A DNA stretch of 64,000 nt from Pseudomonas triticicola (GTDB lineage: Bacteria > Pseudomonadota > Gammaproteobacteria > Pseudomonadales > Pseudomonadaceae). The stretch covers positions 62,001-126,000 of the forward strand of contig NZ_JAHSTX010000001.1 in NCBI RefSeq assembly GCF_019145375.1, written 5' to 3'. Below, in pieces: positions 10,443 through 21,373 of the stretch (position 1 is the first letter of the stretch; each line of letters opens with the position of its first letter). The notes under the pieces are model-generated. The model was given only the letters and a program-made list of their open reading frames with translations, did no database searches and had not been told where the DNA came from. The position numbers were made by a program, and so were the translations under genes.

Positions 10443-11518
10443 TGCAGCAACAGCGAGAGCCGTCCGCCTCGGAAAGCTACTTCTGGCCTACTGTTCTGGC
10501 AATCGTCCTGCACGTGCTGGTGTTCGGCATGCTGTTCGTCAGTTTTGCCTTTACGCCCGAACTGCCGCCGGCCAAGCCGATCGTCCAGGCGACTCTGTAC
10601 CAGCTGAAATCGAAAAGTCAGGCGACCACCCAGACCAATCAGAAGATTGCGGGTGAGGCGAAGAAATCCGCCGCGCGCCAGACCGAAGTCGAACAGATGG
10701 AACAGAAAAAGATCGAGCAGGAAGCGGTGAAGGCGGCGGAACAAAAGAAAGAGGAAGCGGCTCAAAAGGCCGAGGAAGCCAAGAAGGCCGACGAGGCGAA
10801 GAAAGCGGACGAAGCGAAAAAGGCTGATGAAGCCAAGAAAGCCGACGACGCGAAGAAAGCCGAAGCGAAAAAGGCCGAAGAGAAACAATTGGCTGATATA
10901 GCCAAGAAGAAGGCCGAAGACGAAGCGAAGAAGGCTGCTGAGGAAGAGGCGAAGAAAGCCGCTGCCGAAGAAGCCAAGAAGAAGATCGTCGAAGACGCGA
11001 AGAAGAAAGCCGCCGAAGACGCCAAGAAGAAAGCTGAAGCTGAAGAGGCGAAGAAGAAAGTCGCCGAAGACGCGAAGAAGAAAGCTGCTGCCGATGCTGC
11101 GAAGAAGAAAGCGCAGGAAGCGGCACGCAAATCCGCCGAAGACAAAAAGGCCCAGGCCCTGGCAGATCTGCTTTCCGACACGCCGCAGCGTCAGCAGGCC
11201 CTGGCCGATGAGCAGGGTGACGAAGTTGCCGGCAGTTTCGATGACCTGATTCGCGCTCGCGCAGCAGAAGGCTGGGCTCGTCCTCCTTCGGCGCGCAAAG
11301 GCATGACGGTCGTGCTGCAAATCGGCATGTTGCCGGACGGTACAGTGACCTCGGTCAGCGTGGCCAAGTCCAGCGGTGACGGTCCGTTCGATGCTTCGGC
11401 AGTCGCGGCAGTGAAGAATATTGGACGTTTGACAGAAATGCAGGGAATGAAGCCGAGCGATTTCGCTCCGTATCGTTCATTCAAGATGACATTCACACCT
11501 GAGGATCTAGCCTTGTGA
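10442..11518 (+). CDS. tolA: Cell envelope protein TolA
   Basis: A 358-residue protein that spans the periplasm to pull on Pal/TolB at the outer membrane, mainly at the division site. It has an N-terminal membrane anchor (about residues 13-37), a long Ala/Lys/Glu helical domain II (about residues 70-240) with short tandem repeats of KKADEA type, and a globular domain III (about 260-358) that binds TolB and phage proteins. The repeats are also visible as imperfect 15-bp DNA repeats at 10780-10870. The end overlaps the tolB start. Confidence 0.96.
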   Translation: MQQQREPSASESYFWPTVLAIVLHVLVFGMLFVSFAFTPELPPAKPIVQATLYQLKSKSQATTQTNQKIAGEAKKSAARQTEVEQMEQKKIEQEAVKAAEQKKEEAAQKAEEAKKADEAKKADEAKKADEAKKADDAKKAEAKKAEEKQLADIAKKKAEDEAKKAAEEEAKKAAAEEAKKKIVEDAKKKAAEDAKKKAEAEEAKKKVAEDAKKKAAADAAKKKAQEAARKSAEDKKAQALADLLSDTPQRQQALADEQGDEVAGSFDDLIRARAAEGWARPPSARKGMTVVLQIGMLPDGTVTSVSVAKSSGDGPFDASAVAAVKNIGRLTEMQGMKPSDFAPYRSFKMTFTPEDLAL

Positions 11519-12816
11519 GAAACCTTCTTCGAGGAATGCTGGTCGTGATCTGCTGCATGGCAGGGATCGCGGCGGCAGATGAAAAGAACATTCTGGTCAC
11601 CAGCGGCAGCGATCGGGCTACTCCGATCGCCGTCGTACCGTTCGGCATGCAGGGCGGCGCCGTGCTGCCGGATGACATGGCTGAAATCATTGGCAACGAC
11701 TTGCGCAACTCGGGCTATTACTCGCCGATTCCGAAAGCCAACATGATCAGCCAGCCAAGCCAGCCGAGCGAAATCATCTTCCGTGACTGGAAGGCGGTGG
11801 GTGCTCAGTACATGATGGTCGGCAGCATCGCTCCAGCGGGCGGTCGCCTGCAGGTGCAGTGGGCACTGTTCAACGTCGCCACCGAACAGAAAGTGGCGGA
11901 CGGCAGTGTCTCCGGCACTACCGACCAGATCCGTGACATGGCGCACTTCATTTCAGATCAGTCTTTCCAGAAGCTGACCGGCATTGAAGGTGCCTTCTCG
12001 ACGCGTCTGCTTTACGTAACGGCCGAGCGTTTTTCCGAGAAGAACACCCGTTACACCCTGCAACGCTCCGACTATGACGGCGCACGCGCAGTGACTCTGC
12101 TGCAATCGCGCGAGCCGATCCTCTCGCCGCGTTTTGCACCGGACGGCAAGCGTATCGCCTACGTGTCGTTCGAGCAGAAGCGTCCGCGTATCTTCATGCA
12201 GAACATCGACACCGGTCGCCGTGAGCAGATCACCAACTTCGAAGGCCTCAACGGCGCGCCAGCCTGGTCGCCGGACGGCAATCGCCTGGCATTCGTGCTG
12301 TCGAAAGACGGTAACCCGGACATCTACGTAATGAACCTCGGTTCGCGTCAGATCAGCCGCGTAACCAATGGCCAGGGCATCAATACCGAACCGTTCTGGG
12401 GCAAGGATGGCTCGACCATCTATTTCACCTCGGACCGTGGCGGCAAGCCGCAAATCTATAAAACCAGCGTCGGTGGCGGTGGTGCCGAGCGTGTGACGTT
12501 CGTGGGCAACTACAACGCCAACCCGAAACTTTCGGCTGATGAAAAGACTTTGGTGATGATCCATCGTCAGGATGGCTTCACCAATTTCAAGGTGGCAGCT
12601 CAGGATCTGCAGCGGGGTAGTGTAAAGATCCTCACTGATAGCACTCTGGACGAGTCACCTACTGTTGCGCCCAACGGCACCATGGTAATCTACGCCACCC
12701 GCCAACAGGGCCGGGGAGTCTTGATGCTCGTGTCCATTAATGGACGCGTGAGGCTCCCGCTTCCTACCGCTCAAGGCGAAGTCAGAGAACCGTCCTGGTC
12801 CCCTTACCTGAAGTGA
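11515..12816 (+). CDS. tolB: Tol-Pal system translocation protein TolB
   Basis: A 433-residue periplasmic protein. It has a signal peptide (cleavage after about AGIAAA), an N-terminal alpha/beta domain that contacts TolA, and a six-bladed beta-propeller built from repeats of the type [14 protein letters not shown] that binds Pal. GTG 11515 overlaps the tolA stop. Part of the ybgC-tolQRAB-pal-cpoB operon. Confidence 0.97.
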   Translation: MRNLLRGMLVVICCMAGIAAADEKNILVTSGSDRATPIAVVPFGMQGGAVLPDDMAEIIGNDLRNSGYYSPIPKANMISQPSQPSEIIFRDWKAVGAQYMMVGSIAPAGGRLQVQWALFNVATEQKVADGSVSGTTDQIRDMAHFISDQSFQKLTGIEGAFSTRLLYVTAERFSEKNTRYTLQRSDYDGARAVTLLQSREPILSPRFAPDGKRIAYVSFEQKRPRIFMQNIDTGRREQITNFEGLNGAPAWSPDGNRLAFVLSKDGNPDIYVMNLGSRQISRVTNGQGINTEPFWGKDGSTIYFTSDRGGKPQIYKTSVGGGGAERVTFVGNYNANPKLSADEKTLVMIHRQDGFTNFKVAAQDLQRGSVKILTDSTLDESPTVAPNGTMVIYATRQQGRGVLMLVSINGRVRLPLPTAQGEVREPSWSPYLK

Positions 12817-12868
12817 GCGGGCGCTACACGTTTTACTTAACACACTGGGGTTCATTAGGAGTTTCACG

Positions 12869-13366
12869 ATGGAAATGCTGAAGTTTGGTAAATTTGCTGC
12901 GCTGGCTCTGGCCATGGCTGTAGCTGTAGGTTGCTCGTCCAAAGGCGGCGACAACGCCGGTGAAGGCGCTGTTGATCCAAACGCTGGTTACGGCGCAAAC
13001 ACTGGTGCCGTTGACGGTTCCCTGAGCGAAGAAGCTGCTCTGCGCGCAATCACCACCTTCTACTTCGAATACGACAGCTCGGACCTGAAGCCAGAAGCCA
13101 TGCGCGCTCTGGACGTTCACGCCAAAGACCTGAAAGCAAACGGCGCTCGCGTTGTTCTGGAAGGCAACACCGACGAACGTGGTACTCGTGAGTACAACAT
13201 GGCACTGGGCGAGCGTCGTGCGAAAGCCGTTCAGCGCTACCTGGTACTGCAAGGTGTTTCCCCAGCTCAGCTGGAACTGGTTTCCTACGGCGAAGAGCGT
13301 CCAGTTGCTACCGGCAACGACGAGCAGTCCTGGGCCCAGAACCGTCGCGTCGAACTGCGTAAGTAA
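12869..13366 (+). CDS. pal: Peptidoglycan-associated lipoprotein Pal (OprL)
   Basis: A 165-residue outer-membrane lipoprotein. The lipobox AVGC places the lipidated Cys at residue 22, with Ser-Ser next, which is compatible with outer-membrane sorting. The C-terminal OmpA-like domain has the peptidoglycan-binding signature with [10 protein letters not shown]. It anchors the outer membrane to the wall and cycles with TolB. It has its own strong Shine-Dalgarno (TTAGGAG) and may be translated in excess of the upstream Tol genes. Confidence 0.97.
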   Translation: MEMLKFGKFAALALAMAVAVGCSSKGGDNAGEGAVDPNAGYGANTGAVDGSLSEEAALRAITTFYFEYDSSDLKPEAMRALDVHAKDLKANGARVVLEGNTDERGTREYNMALGERRAKAVQRYLVLQGVSPAQLELVSYGEERPVATGNDEQSWAQNRRVELRK

Positions 13367-13372
13367 TTCGAT

Positions 13373-14212
13373 ATGCGAACGTGCCGTCGTGCTGTAACTG
13401 TTCTGGCTCTCAGCCTCGCGCCGCTTGCGGCGTGGGCTGCGGTTCCTGTGGTCGATGACAACTCCGGTTATAACAATAGCGGGAGCAGTTATCCGCCTGC
13501 GGGTTACGGTACGAACGGCGCCTATGCCGGGGGAGCGGCTTCGGCCCCTGCCTCGGCACAAGGCATGCTGTTCAACCAATTGCAACAGATGCAGGATCAG
13601 ATTTCGCGCCAACAGGGCGTGATCGAAGAACTGCAGAATCAGGTTTCGCGCATGAAGCAGGAATCCCTGGAGCGATACCAGGATCTTGATCGGCGCATAG
13701 GATCCGGCGTTGCACCAGCCGCGACTCCCGAGAATTCTTCTGCCGGTGGCGATGCAAGTGCTGCTGCCGGTGCTGCCGCAGGCGCGGGTGCTGCTGCGGC
13801 AGCCCAGGCACCTGCCGCGGGTAGCGAACCGGCTGATCCGGCCAAGGAAAAGCTGTATTACGATGCCGCTTTCGACCTGATCAAAGCCAAGGATTTCGAC
13901 AAGGCCAGCCAGGCCTTCGCCGCTTTCCTGCGCAAATACCCCAACAGCCAGTACGCGGGAAACGCTCAGTACTGGTTGGGCGAAGTGAACCTGGCCAAGG
14001 GTGATCTACAAGGTGCAGGTCAGGCCTTTGCCAAGGTTTCGCAGCTGTATCCCAAGCACAACAAAGTGCCGGACTCGCTGTACAAGCTGGCTGACGTAGA
14101 GCGCCGCCTCGGTCACACCGACAAGGTCAAAGGCATTCTGCAGCAGGTGGTGTCCCAATATCCGGGCACTTCCGCCGCGCAGCTGGCCCAGCGTGATTTA
14201 CAGCGCATGTAA
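13373..14212 (+). CDS. cpoB: Cell division coordinator CpoB (YbgF)
   Basis: A 279-residue periplasmic protein: signal peptide (cut after about PLAAWA), trimerising coiled coil (about residues 60-105), an Ala-rich linker and three TPR repeats (about 155-279, e.g. YYDAAFDLIKAKDFDKASQAF). In E. coli CpoB links TolA and PBP1B during outer-membrane constriction. The start is 4 nt after pal. The low-complexity Ala/Gly linker is unusually long but within frame. Confidence 0.93.
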   Translation: MRTCRRAVTVLALSLAPLAAWAAVPVVDDNSGYNNSGSSYPPAGYGTNGAYAGGAASAPASAQGMLFNQLQQMQDQISRQQGVIEELQNQVSRMKQESLERYQDLDRRIGSGVAPAATPENSSAGGDASAAAGAAAGAGAAAAAQAPAAGSEPADPAKEKLYYDAAFDLIKAKDFDKASQAFAAFLRKYPNSQYAGNAQYWLGEVNLAKGDLQGAGQAFAKVSQLYPKHNKVPDSLYKLADVERRLGHTDKVKGILQQVVSQYPGTSAAQLAQRDLQRM

Positions 14213-14235
14213 GCCTGTTCATCCGTGTTTTGAAG

Positions 14236-14262
14236 AAACCCGCGCTTGTCGCGGGTTTTTTC
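14236..14262 (+). terminator. Terminator of the Tol-Pal operon
   Basis: AACCCGCG / CGCGGGTT is a perfect 8-bp stem with a 5-nt loop, followed by a T run, 24 nt after the cpoB stop. Confidence 0.93.
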
Positions 14263-14379
14263 GTTAGAATTCACGCCCTTTTTCTGAAACACGCTTCTTG
14301 TGGTCTACGCGTTGGCGGGATTGCCTGAAGTGCCTGACGGAGGCGGACAGCCTGTTTAGCTGTTACGCCCGTGGCGACT

Positions 14380-15027
14380 ATGCAAGACACATTGAGAATC
14401 ACCGAAGTTTTCTACTCGTTGCAGGGTGAAACTCGGACTGCCGGGCTGCCCACGGTTTTCGTGCGCCTGACCGGTTGCCCGTTGCGTTGCCAGTACTGCG
14501 ACAGCGCTTACGCGTTCAGCGGCGGCACCGTCCGCACCCTCGACGACATCCTTGAGCAAGTGGCCGGATATCGTCCGCGCTATGTTTGTGTCACCGGCGG
14601 TGAGCCGTTGGCTCAGCCGAACGCCATTCCTTTGCTTGAACGGCTGTGTGACGCCGGCTACGAGGTGTCGCTGGAAACCAGCGGCGCCCTCGACGTATCC
14701 GCTGTCGATCCGCGTGTCAGTCGCGTCGTCGATCTGAAAACGCCGGGCTCGAAAGAAGCCCATCGCAACCGTTACGAGAACATCGAACTGCTGACCCGCA
14801 ACGATCAGGTGAAGTTTGTCATCTGCTCGCGGGAAGACTATGACTGGGCGGTCTCCAAGCTGATCCAGTACGGTCTCGACCAGCGCGCCGGCGAAGTGCT
14901 GTTTTCGCCGAGTCACCACGACCTGAATGCTCGGGAACTGGCGGACTGGGTGGTGGCGGACAATCTGCCGGTACGCCTGCAATTGCAGCTGCATAAATAT
15001 CTTTGGAACGACGAGCCGGGGCGCTGA
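14380..15027 (+). CDS. queE: 7-carboxy-7-deazaguanine synthase QueE
   Basis: A 215-residue radical-SAM enzyme converting 6-carboxytetrahydropterin to 7-carboxy-7-deazaguanine in queuosine/preQ0 synthesis. The 4Fe-4S cysteines are Cys33, Cys37 and Cys40 (CPLRCQYC), followed by the SAM-binding TGGEPL. ATG 14380 begins the conserved [16 protein letters not shown]; a GTG three codons upstream is an alternative. It forms an operon with queC, which starts directly after its stop. Confidence 0.95.
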   Translation: MQDTLRITEVFYSLQGETRTAGLPTVFVRLTGCPLRCQYCDSAYAFSGGTVRTLDDILEQVAGYRPRYVCVTGGEPLAQPNAIPLLERLCDAGYEVSLETSGALDVSAVDPRVSRVVDLKTPGSKEAHRNRYENIELLTRNDQVKFVICSREDYDWAVSKLIQYGLDQRAGEVLFSPSHHDLNARELADWVVADNLPVRLQLQLHKYLWNDEPGR

Positions 15028-15028
15028 G

Positions 15029-15721
15029 ATGACTGAACAACTGAACACTACTCAAAAACGTGCGGTCATCCTGTTGTCCGGCGGCCTCGACTCGGCCACC
15101 GTCGTGGCGATGGCACGCGCCGAAGGCTACGCCTGCTACACCATGAGCTTCGATTACGGCCAGCGCTCGCATGCCGAATTGCACGCTGCCGCCCGCGTTG
15201 CTCGCGATCTGGGTGTAGTCGAGCACAAGGTCATCGGACTGAACCTCAATGGCATGGGCGGCTCGGCGCTGACCGACACCAGCATCGACATTCCGGAAGA
15301 GCTGGGCGAAGGCATTCCGGTGACTTACGTGCCGGCGCGTAACACGGTTTTCCTGTCGTTGGCATTGGGTTGGGCCGAAGTGCTCGGCGCGCGCGATATT
15401 TTCATCGGCGTCAACGCAGTGGATTATTCCGGCTACCCGGACTGCCGTCCCGAGTTCATCGAGTCGTTCGAGCGCATGGCCAACCTGGCAACCAAGGCCG
15501 GCGTGGAAGGCAACGGCTTCCGCATTCAGGCGCCGCTGCAAAATCTCAGCAAGGCGCAGATCGTCCAGGCTGGCGTGAAGCTGGGCGTGGATTATGGCCT
15601 GACGGTTTCCTGCTATCAGGCCGACGATGAAGGCCGCGCTTGCGGCAAATGCGACAGCTGCCGCCTGCGTGCGGAAGGCTTCGCGGCAGCTGGTGTGGAG
15701 GATCCAACCCCTTATTTTTGA
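15029..15721 (+). CDS. queC: 7-cyano-7-deazaguanine synthase QueC
   Basis: A 230-residue PP-loop ATPase that converts 7-carboxy-7-deazaguanine to preQ0 with ammonia. The PP-loop SGGLDSA is at residues 17-23, and a C-terminal zinc site is formed by Cys residues in SCYQADDEG and CGKCDSC. The start codon follows the queE stop by 1 nt. The chosen ATG gives the family length; an upstream in-frame extension would overlap queE and is not conserved. Confidence 0.96.
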   Translation: MTEQLNTTQKRAVILLSGGLDSATVVAMARAEGYACYTMSFDYGQRSHAELHAAARVARDLGVVEHKVIGLNLNGMGGSALTDTSIDIPEELGEGIPVTYVPARNTVFLSLALGWAEVLGARDIFIGVNAVDYSGYPDCRPEFIESFERMANLATKAGVEGNGFRIQAPLQNLSKAQIVQAGVKLGVDYGLTVSCYQADDEGRACGKCDSCRLRAEGFAAAGVEDPTPYF

Positions 15722-15739
15722 TCTTTTTCAAAAAAGGTG

Positions 15740-15767
15740 TTGAATAGTCCTTAAAAATCAGTATTAT
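15740..15767 (+). promoter_or_regulatory. Promoter of the tRNA-Lys gene
   Basis: TTGAAT at 15740-15745 and TATTAT at 15762-15767 are spaced 16 bp. Transcription would start near 15774, about 10 nt before the tRNA 5' end. Both hexamers are close to the sigma70 consensus. Confidence 0.7.
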
Positions 15768-15784
15768 ACGCGCCACCACACAGC

Positions 15785-15860
15785 GGGTCGTTAGCTCAGT
15801 TGGTAGAGCAGTTGGCTTTTAACCAATTGGTCGTAGGTTCGAATCCCACACGACCCACCA
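15785..15860 (+). tRNA. tRNA-Lys (anticodon UUU)
   Basis: A 76-nt cloverleaf including an encoded CCA end: acceptor GGGTCGT/ACGACCC, D-arm with AGCTCAGTTGGTAGAGC, anticodon stem GTTGG/CCAAT with loop CTTTTAA (anticodon TTT at 15818-15820), T-arm with GGTTCGAATCC. It decodes AAA and AAG. Confidence 0.98.
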
Positions 15861-15874
15861 TATTTGGCGGTTTA

Positions 15875-15920
15875 GAAAATCCGGAAGGCCCACGAAAGTG
15901 AGGATTTCCGGGTTTTTTTT
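15875..15920 (+). terminator. Terminator after tRNA-Lys
   Basis: An outer stem AATCCGGAA / TTTCCGGGTT (one mismatch) encloses a smaller CAC-GAAA-GTG hairpin and is followed by a run of T. Confidence 0.75.
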
Positions 15921-16132
15921 TGCCTGCAATTCAGGCGTTCGATGTTTCAGCGCGGCCACACCTGACGCAGGTCAGAATCATCTTTTGTATCAACGGGATA
16001 TTCTGTAGCCTTGCGCAGCTTCAACGCTGTCCCGTGCCTGATGATACTCACTCTCCCGGCGGTACCCTCTAGTGGTCCGGAGCCGGGTGTATACTCGACT
16101 TTCGCGCGAATGCGCCTGCAGGTCTTGCGAAC

Positions 16133-17191
16133 ATGACGCAGATTTCCGAACGCCTTCTGGTTCAAGCCCACCTCGACGCCAAGCAGCCTAAACCGCTGAC
16201 GGCAGAAGAGGAGGCTTATTACCGTTCCGCCATCGCCGCCGAGCTCAAGGCTCAGGACGCGGTGCTGGTCGCCCACTTTTATTGCGATCCGGTGATTCAG
16301 GCCCTGGCCGAAGAAACCGGCGGCTGTGTTTCCGACTCCCTGGAAATGGCCCGCTTCGGCAACGCCCATCCGGCCAAGACCGTGGTGGTCGCCGGCGTCA
16401 AGTTCATGGGCGAGACGGCAAAGATTCTCAACCCGGAAAAGCGCGTGCTGATGCCGACCCTGGAGGCGACCTGCTCGCTGGACCTGGGCTGCCCGGTCGA
16501 TGAGTTCTCGGCGTTCTGCGACCAGCACCCGGAACGTACCGTGGTGGTGTATGCCAACACTTCCGCCGCCGTGAAGGCTCGGGCTGACTGGGTGGTGACT
16601 TCGAGCTGCGCACTGGAGATCGTCGAAAGCCTGATGGACAACGGCGAGACGATCATCTGGGGCCCGGACAAGCACCTGGGCACTTACATTCAGCGCAAGA
16701 CCGGTGCCGATATGCTGCTTTGGGATGGTGCCTGCATCGTCCACGAAGAGTTCAAGTCCAAGCAGCTCGAGGACATGAAAGCGCTGTACCCGGACGCAGC
16801 GATTCTGGTGCATCCGGAGTCGCCGACTTCGGTGATCGAGCTGGCGGACGCCGTCGGTTCTACCAGTCAGTTGATCGCCGCCGCGCAAAGCCTGCCAAAC
16901 AAGACCCTGATCGTCGCCACCGACCGTGGCATCTTCTACAAGATGCAGCAGCTGTGCCCGGACAAGGTCTTCATCGAAGCGCCTACCGCCGGTAACGGCG
17001 CGGCTTGTCGCAGTTGCGCACATTGCCCGTGGATGGCCATGAACACCCTTGAGCGCACGCTCAAGAGCTTGAAGGAAGGCACCAACGAGATCTTTGTCGA
17101 TCCGGCACTGATTCCTCAGGCGATCCGCCCGCTGAAGCGCATGCTCGACTTCACCCAGGCAGCGCGGATGAAATTGGCTGGTAACGCCTGA
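16133..17191 (+). CDS. nadA: Quinolinate synthase NadA
   Basis: A 352-residue 4Fe-4S enzyme that condenses iminoaspartate with dihydroxyacetone phosphate to quinolinate in de novo NAD synthesis. Three pseudo-repeated Rossmann-like domains are visible, and the cluster Cys candidates lie in [19 protein letters not shown] and [10 protein letters not shown]. The N-terminal HFYCDPVIQ motif is conserved in long-form NadA. A TATACT -10-like element lies about 40 nt upstream. No neighbouring nad gene, so it stands alone. Confidence 0.97.
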   Translation: MTQISERLLVQAHLDAKQPKPLTAEEEAYYRSAIAAELKAQDAVLVAHFYCDPVIQALAEETGGCVSDSLEMARFGNAHPAKTVVVAGVKFMGETAKILNPEKRVLMPTLEATCSLDLGCPVDEFSAFCDQHPERTVVVYANTSAAVKARADWVVTSSCALEIVESLMDNGETIIWGPDKHLGTYIQRKTGADMLLWDGACIVHEEFKSKQLEDMKALYPDAAILVHPESPTSVIELADAVGSTSQLIAAAQSLPNKTLIVATDRGIFYKMQQLCPDKVFIEAPTAGNGAACRSCAHCPWMAMNTLERTLKSLKEGTNEIFVDPALIPQAIRPLKRMLDFTQAARMKLAGNA

Positions 17192-17211
17192 GTACCCCTT
17201 GTAGAAGTGAG

Positions 17212-17347
17212 CCCTGTGGTGAGGGGATTTATCCCCGTTGGGTGGCGAAGCCGCCCTAAATCAAACACCGCGGCATATCAGGGATACCGGTGGGCTCCTT
17301 TACGACTGCTACGCAGCCGGACGGGGATAAATCCCCTCACCACAGGG
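17212..17347. repeat. Extragenic palindromic repeat, GTGAGGGGATTTATCCCC family, copy 1
   Basis: Inverted ends (CCCTGTGGTGAGGGGATTT and its complement) surround about 85 bp of partly paired sequence. It lies between the convergent nadA and RDD genes. A second member of the family is at 57911-58044. Probably a REPIN-like non-autonomous element acting as a transcript end. Confidence 0.85.
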
Positions 17348-17366
17348 GGACTCTTGAGTATGGAAA

Positions 17367-17855
17367 TTATTTGCTCTTCTTCGGGACCCGCACCACACGA
17401 GTATCGGAATAAATGTCATGCCAGGTGCGCTTCTGCTTGTCGAACAGCGACCAGAAGAAACCCAGCCCGACACACAACCACGACGCGATCGACACCATAA
17501 AGCGCAGCAGCGCCTGCCACAGGCTGATCGCTGTGCCGTTGGCGTTCTGCACGCGGATGCCCCACACCTGCATGCCCAGTGTCTGCCCGCCGTGGGTCCA
17601 GAACTTGGCGAAGAAGCCGAACAACACCAACAGCAGCACCGTGGAATACAGTGGATCACCATCGAGCTGGCCGGCATCGGTCATCACCCGCAAACGTTCT
17701 TCGCCAATGATTGCGGCCTGGATCAGCTTGTAGATGAATCCGGTGACGATCAGCAGGGCGGTGCACAGCAGGAAGTCGTAGAACATCGCCGCCAGACGAC
17801 GACCGAGAGCAACGGGAGGAAAGTCCCCTTGCGGCGTGAGCAGGTGTTTCGACAT
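17367..17855 (-). CDS. RDD family membrane protein
   Basis: A 162-residue inner-membrane protein with the RDD signature: paired Arg at the start of the first helix (LGRRLAAMFYDFLL) and Asp in the helix. Four hydrophobic segments are visible (about 24-48, 68-88, 110-132 and a weaker one). The family function is unsettled; ion or solute transport has been proposed. It is a single gene between a repeat and a cold-shock gene. Confidence 0.85.
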   Translation of the reverse strand: MSKHLLTPQGDFPPVALGRRLAAMFYDFLLCTALLIVTGFIYKLIQAAIIGEERLRVMTDAGQLDGDPLYSTVLLLVLFGFFAKFWTHGGQTLGMQVWGIRVQNANGTAISLWQALLRFMVSIASWLCVGLGFFWSLFDKQKRTWHDIYSDTRVVRVPKKSK

Positions 17856-17905
17856 GGCAGCCTCACGGCGTTAATGGAAGCGCCATTTTACGGATAAGCG
17901 CGCAC

Positions 17906-17940
17906 AAAAAAGCCCCTGATATCAATATCAGGGGCTTTTT
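17906..17940. terminator. Terminator of the CspA-family gene
   Basis: AAAAAGCCCCTGATAT / ATATCAGGGGCTTTTT is a perfect 16-bp palindromic stem with a 2-3 nt loop. The A run on the left gives the U tract for the leftward csp transcript; the T run on the right makes it bidirectional. Confidence 0.92.
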
Positions 17941-17952
17941 CGTAGCAGAAGA

Positions 17953-18165
17953 TCAGGCTTCTGCTTGTACTTCGTCAGCCTGCATGCCTTTCTGGCCTTG
18001 CACGGCAACGAAAGTCACCTTCTGGCCTTCTTTCAGGCTTTTGAAGCCGTTGCCCTGAATGGCGCGGAAATGTACGAACAGATCCGGACCGCTTTCTGGA
18101 GTGATAAAACCAAAACCTTTCTCGTCGTTAAACCACTTGACGGTACCGCTCTGACGTGTGGACAT
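17953..18165 (-). CDS. Cold-shock protein (CspA family)
   Basis: A 70-residue single cold-shock domain: [15 protein letters not shown] (RNP1) and DLFVHFRAI (RNP2). It binds single-stranded nucleic acid and acts as an RNA chaperone in the cytosol. It resembles CapB/CspA-type proteins of Pseudomonas. It has a good AAGGAAAT-type ribosome site. The upstream region is long, as expected for csp leaders, but a leader structure cannot be verified by eye. Confidence 0.96.
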   Translation of the reverse strand: MSTRQSGTVKWFNDEKGFGFITPESGPDLFVHFRAIQGNGFKSLKEGQKVTFVAVQGQKGMQADEVQAEA

Positions 18166-18568
18166 TTCTTATTTCCTTTGACGCATAAATTGATGACAGC
18201 CCCTTTCACATGAAAGAGTACTGGAGCTGGTTGCAAGGAGTAAGAAGACGTCGAGCGGGATGTAGCTAACTTGTAGGCTACTGCCCAGGTCACGATTCCA
18301 AGCTGACCCATGCAAACACAGTGGACAAACTCTACGCCAACTACGGGAGAAAAAACAAGCCCTGGGAAGGCCCCGGTTTTACTGCTCTTCATGGCAGTTC
18401 GTCAGCAAACTAGTTCAGTCTTAGACGATTGTCTGGTTCTATTTTCAGCAAGCGTTATAAGCAGCGTTCATATTCGAAACGGATGTTAAAAAACGCACTG
18501 TTTTATGGCGATTGCGTTACACATTAGTGCACGTTTAACGCAATCGCGTTACTTATAGAAACAGTCGA
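18166..18568. other. 403-bp intergenic region: csp leader/promoter and gcvT trailer
   Basis: No coding potential was recognised. It contains a small palindrome CTTTCA-CA-TGAAAG at 18203-18216, close to the csp gene, and the large inverted repeat at 18508-18547 described separately. The rest is unassigned; part should be the 5' leader of the cold-shock gene. Confidence 0.5.
18508..18547 (-). terminator. Inverted repeat downstream of gcvT, possible operon terminator
   Basis: The arms GCGATTGCGTTA and TAACGCAATCGC (12 bp, perfect) are separated by 16 nt and lie 21 nt after the gcvT stop. On the transcript strand, six T come about 12 nt beyond the stem, further than in a textbook terminator. A regulatory operator for csp is an alternative reading. 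Confidence 0.45.
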
Positions 18569-19696
18569 TCAACCGCGATAGTAGCGTTGTGGAACAAATG
18601 GCATTTTGCTTACAAGCATTTGCACCTTTTTCCCACGGACGATGGCCCACACAGGTGTATCGAGCGCGACGTAAGCGGTGTCAAGGTATCCCATCGCCAA
18701 TGGCCCGCCCAAAGTCGGACCAAAGCCACCGCTGCAGACGCTGCCGATGATCTCGCCGGCCTCGTTGACGATTTCTGCGCCTTCACGCACCGGGGTGCGC
18801 TCCTGCGGCAGCAGGCCGACGCGTTTGCGTGCCACGCCATTTTGTTGCTGCGCGAAAATTTGCTCGGCGCCCGGGAAGCCCCCGGCCCGTGCGCCATCGG
18901 CGCGGCGTGGCTTGGAGATCGCCCACAGGAGGCTGGCTTCGATCGGCGTGGTTTCGCTGTTCATGTCGTGGCCGTACAGGCACAGGCCGGCTTCCAGACG
19001 CAGCGAGTCGCGGGCGCCAAGACCGATGGCCTGGACCTCTGGTTCGGCGAGCAGGGCGCGGGCGAGTTTTTCCGCTTCAGCGGCAGGTACCGAGATTTCG
19101 AAACCGTCTTCACCGGTGTAGCCCGAACGGCTGACAAAGCAATCCACGCCGAGCAATGACACACGCTTGAACTGCATGAAAGTCATCTTCGCCACGTCCG
19201 GCGCAAGACGCGCCAGCACGGTGACGGCTGCCGGACCTTGCACGGCGAGCAGAGCGCGCTCTTCGAACAGCGCCGTAATGGTGCACTGATCGCCGATGTG
19301 TTTTTGCAGATGCGCGAGATCCTGATCCTTGCACGCGGCGTTGACCACCAGGAACAGCTCGTCATTGCCCAGATTGGCAACCATCAGGTCGTCGAGGATG
19401 CCGCCGCTTTCGTTGGTGAACATCGCGTAACGCTGCATGCCCACCGGCAGGTCGATGATGTCCACCGGCACCAGGGTTTCCAGGGCTTTGGCCGCATTGG
19501 CGCCGGTCAGACGAATCTGGCCCATGTGCGATACGTCGAACAACCCGGCTTGCTCACGGGTGTGCTGGTGTTCTTTCATCACGCCGAGCGGGTATTGCAC
19601 GGGCATGTCGTAGCCGGCGAAGGGCACCATGCGCGCGCCGAGTTCGAGGTGCAGCGCGTGGAGCGGGGTTTTCGAGAGTTGTTGTTCGGTGGACAT
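18569..19696 (-). CDS. gcvT: Glycine cleavage system T protein (aminomethyltransferase)
   Basis: A 375-residue tetrahydrofolate-dependent aminomethyltransferase that releases ammonia from the lipoyl-bound aminomethyl group and forms methylene-THF. Folate-binding and core motifs are visible: MPVQYPLGVMKEH, LFDVSHMGQ, and SGYTGEDGFEI. The C-terminal domain includes ARKRVGLL. It is the last gene of the gcvH-gcvP-sdaA-gcvT operon; 93 nt separate it from sdaA, part of which is a half palindromic element. Confidence 0.97.
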   Translation of the reverse strand: MSTEQQLSKTPLHALHLELGARMVPFAGYDMPVQYPLGVMKEHQHTREQAGLFDVSHMGQIRLTGANAAKALETLVPVDIIDLPVGMQRYAMFTNESGGILDDLMVANLGNDELFLVVNAACKDQDLAHLQKHIGDQCTITALFEERALLAVQGPAAVTVLARLAPDVAKMTFMQFKRVSLLGVDCFVSRSGYTGEDGFEISVPAAEAEKLARALLAEPEVQAIGLGARDSLRLEAGLCLYGHDMNSETTPIEASLLWAISKPRRADGARAGGFPGAEQIFAQQQNGVARKRVGLLPQERTPVREGAEIVNEAGEIIGSVCSGGFGPTLGGPLAMGYLDTAYVALDTPVWAIVRGKKVQMLVSKMPFVPQRYYRG

Positions 19697-19741
19697 GCGT
19701 GGCTCCTTTGAAATTCGGTTCAGGTGAAGGGCAAGATCAAG

Positions 19742-19782
19742 AGCCCCTCACCCCAGCCCTCTCCCGGAGGGAGAGGGGGCTA
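19742..19782. repeat. Half copy of the CCCTCACCCCAGCCCTCTCCC palindromic element
   Basis: About 40 bp matching one end of the composite elements at 26632, 34041, 50278 and 58978, itself a small hairpin (CTCCC-GGAG type). It sits between sdaA and gcvT inside an operon. Confidence 0.8.
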
Positions 19783-19789
19783 GTTACGT

Positions 19790-21166
<1,377 letters not shown>

Positions 21167-21230
21167 GAGTGGTTCTCCGGTTTCTTGTTATGGGGATTGG
21201 CGCAGTTTTTGAAATCGGTGTAGATCCCTC

Positions 21231-21318
21231 GTGGGAGCGAGCCTGCTCGCGAAAGCGTCGGACCAGCCACCATTTACGTTGACTGAAATGGCGCCTTCGC
21301 GAGCAGGCTCGCTCCCAC
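21231..21318. repeat. REPIN copy 1 (GTGGGAGCGAGCCTGCTCGCG inverted pair)
   Basis: Two inverted copies of a REP of about 23 bp (GTGGGAGCGAGCCTGCTCGC and its complement) flank about 40 bp of variable sequence. It lies between gcvP and sdaA, inside the operon, where it could alter transcript stability or read-through. Confidence 0.93.
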
Positions 21319-21373
21319 AGGGGGATCTAGGATGTTGCTGAAATCGGGGCCGATATTCAGCCCCTTCATTCCT

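Noticed and set aside
10361..11320. Phe/Leu-rich frame antisense to tolA resembling a membrane protein
   Set aside because: It is the complement of the Lys/Ala/Glu repeats of TolA, which automatically reads as Phe/Leu/Ser; not a gene.
14263..14379. preQ1 riboswitch before queE
   Set aside because: The G-rich hairpins there do not fit a preQ1 class I or II pattern that I can recognise.
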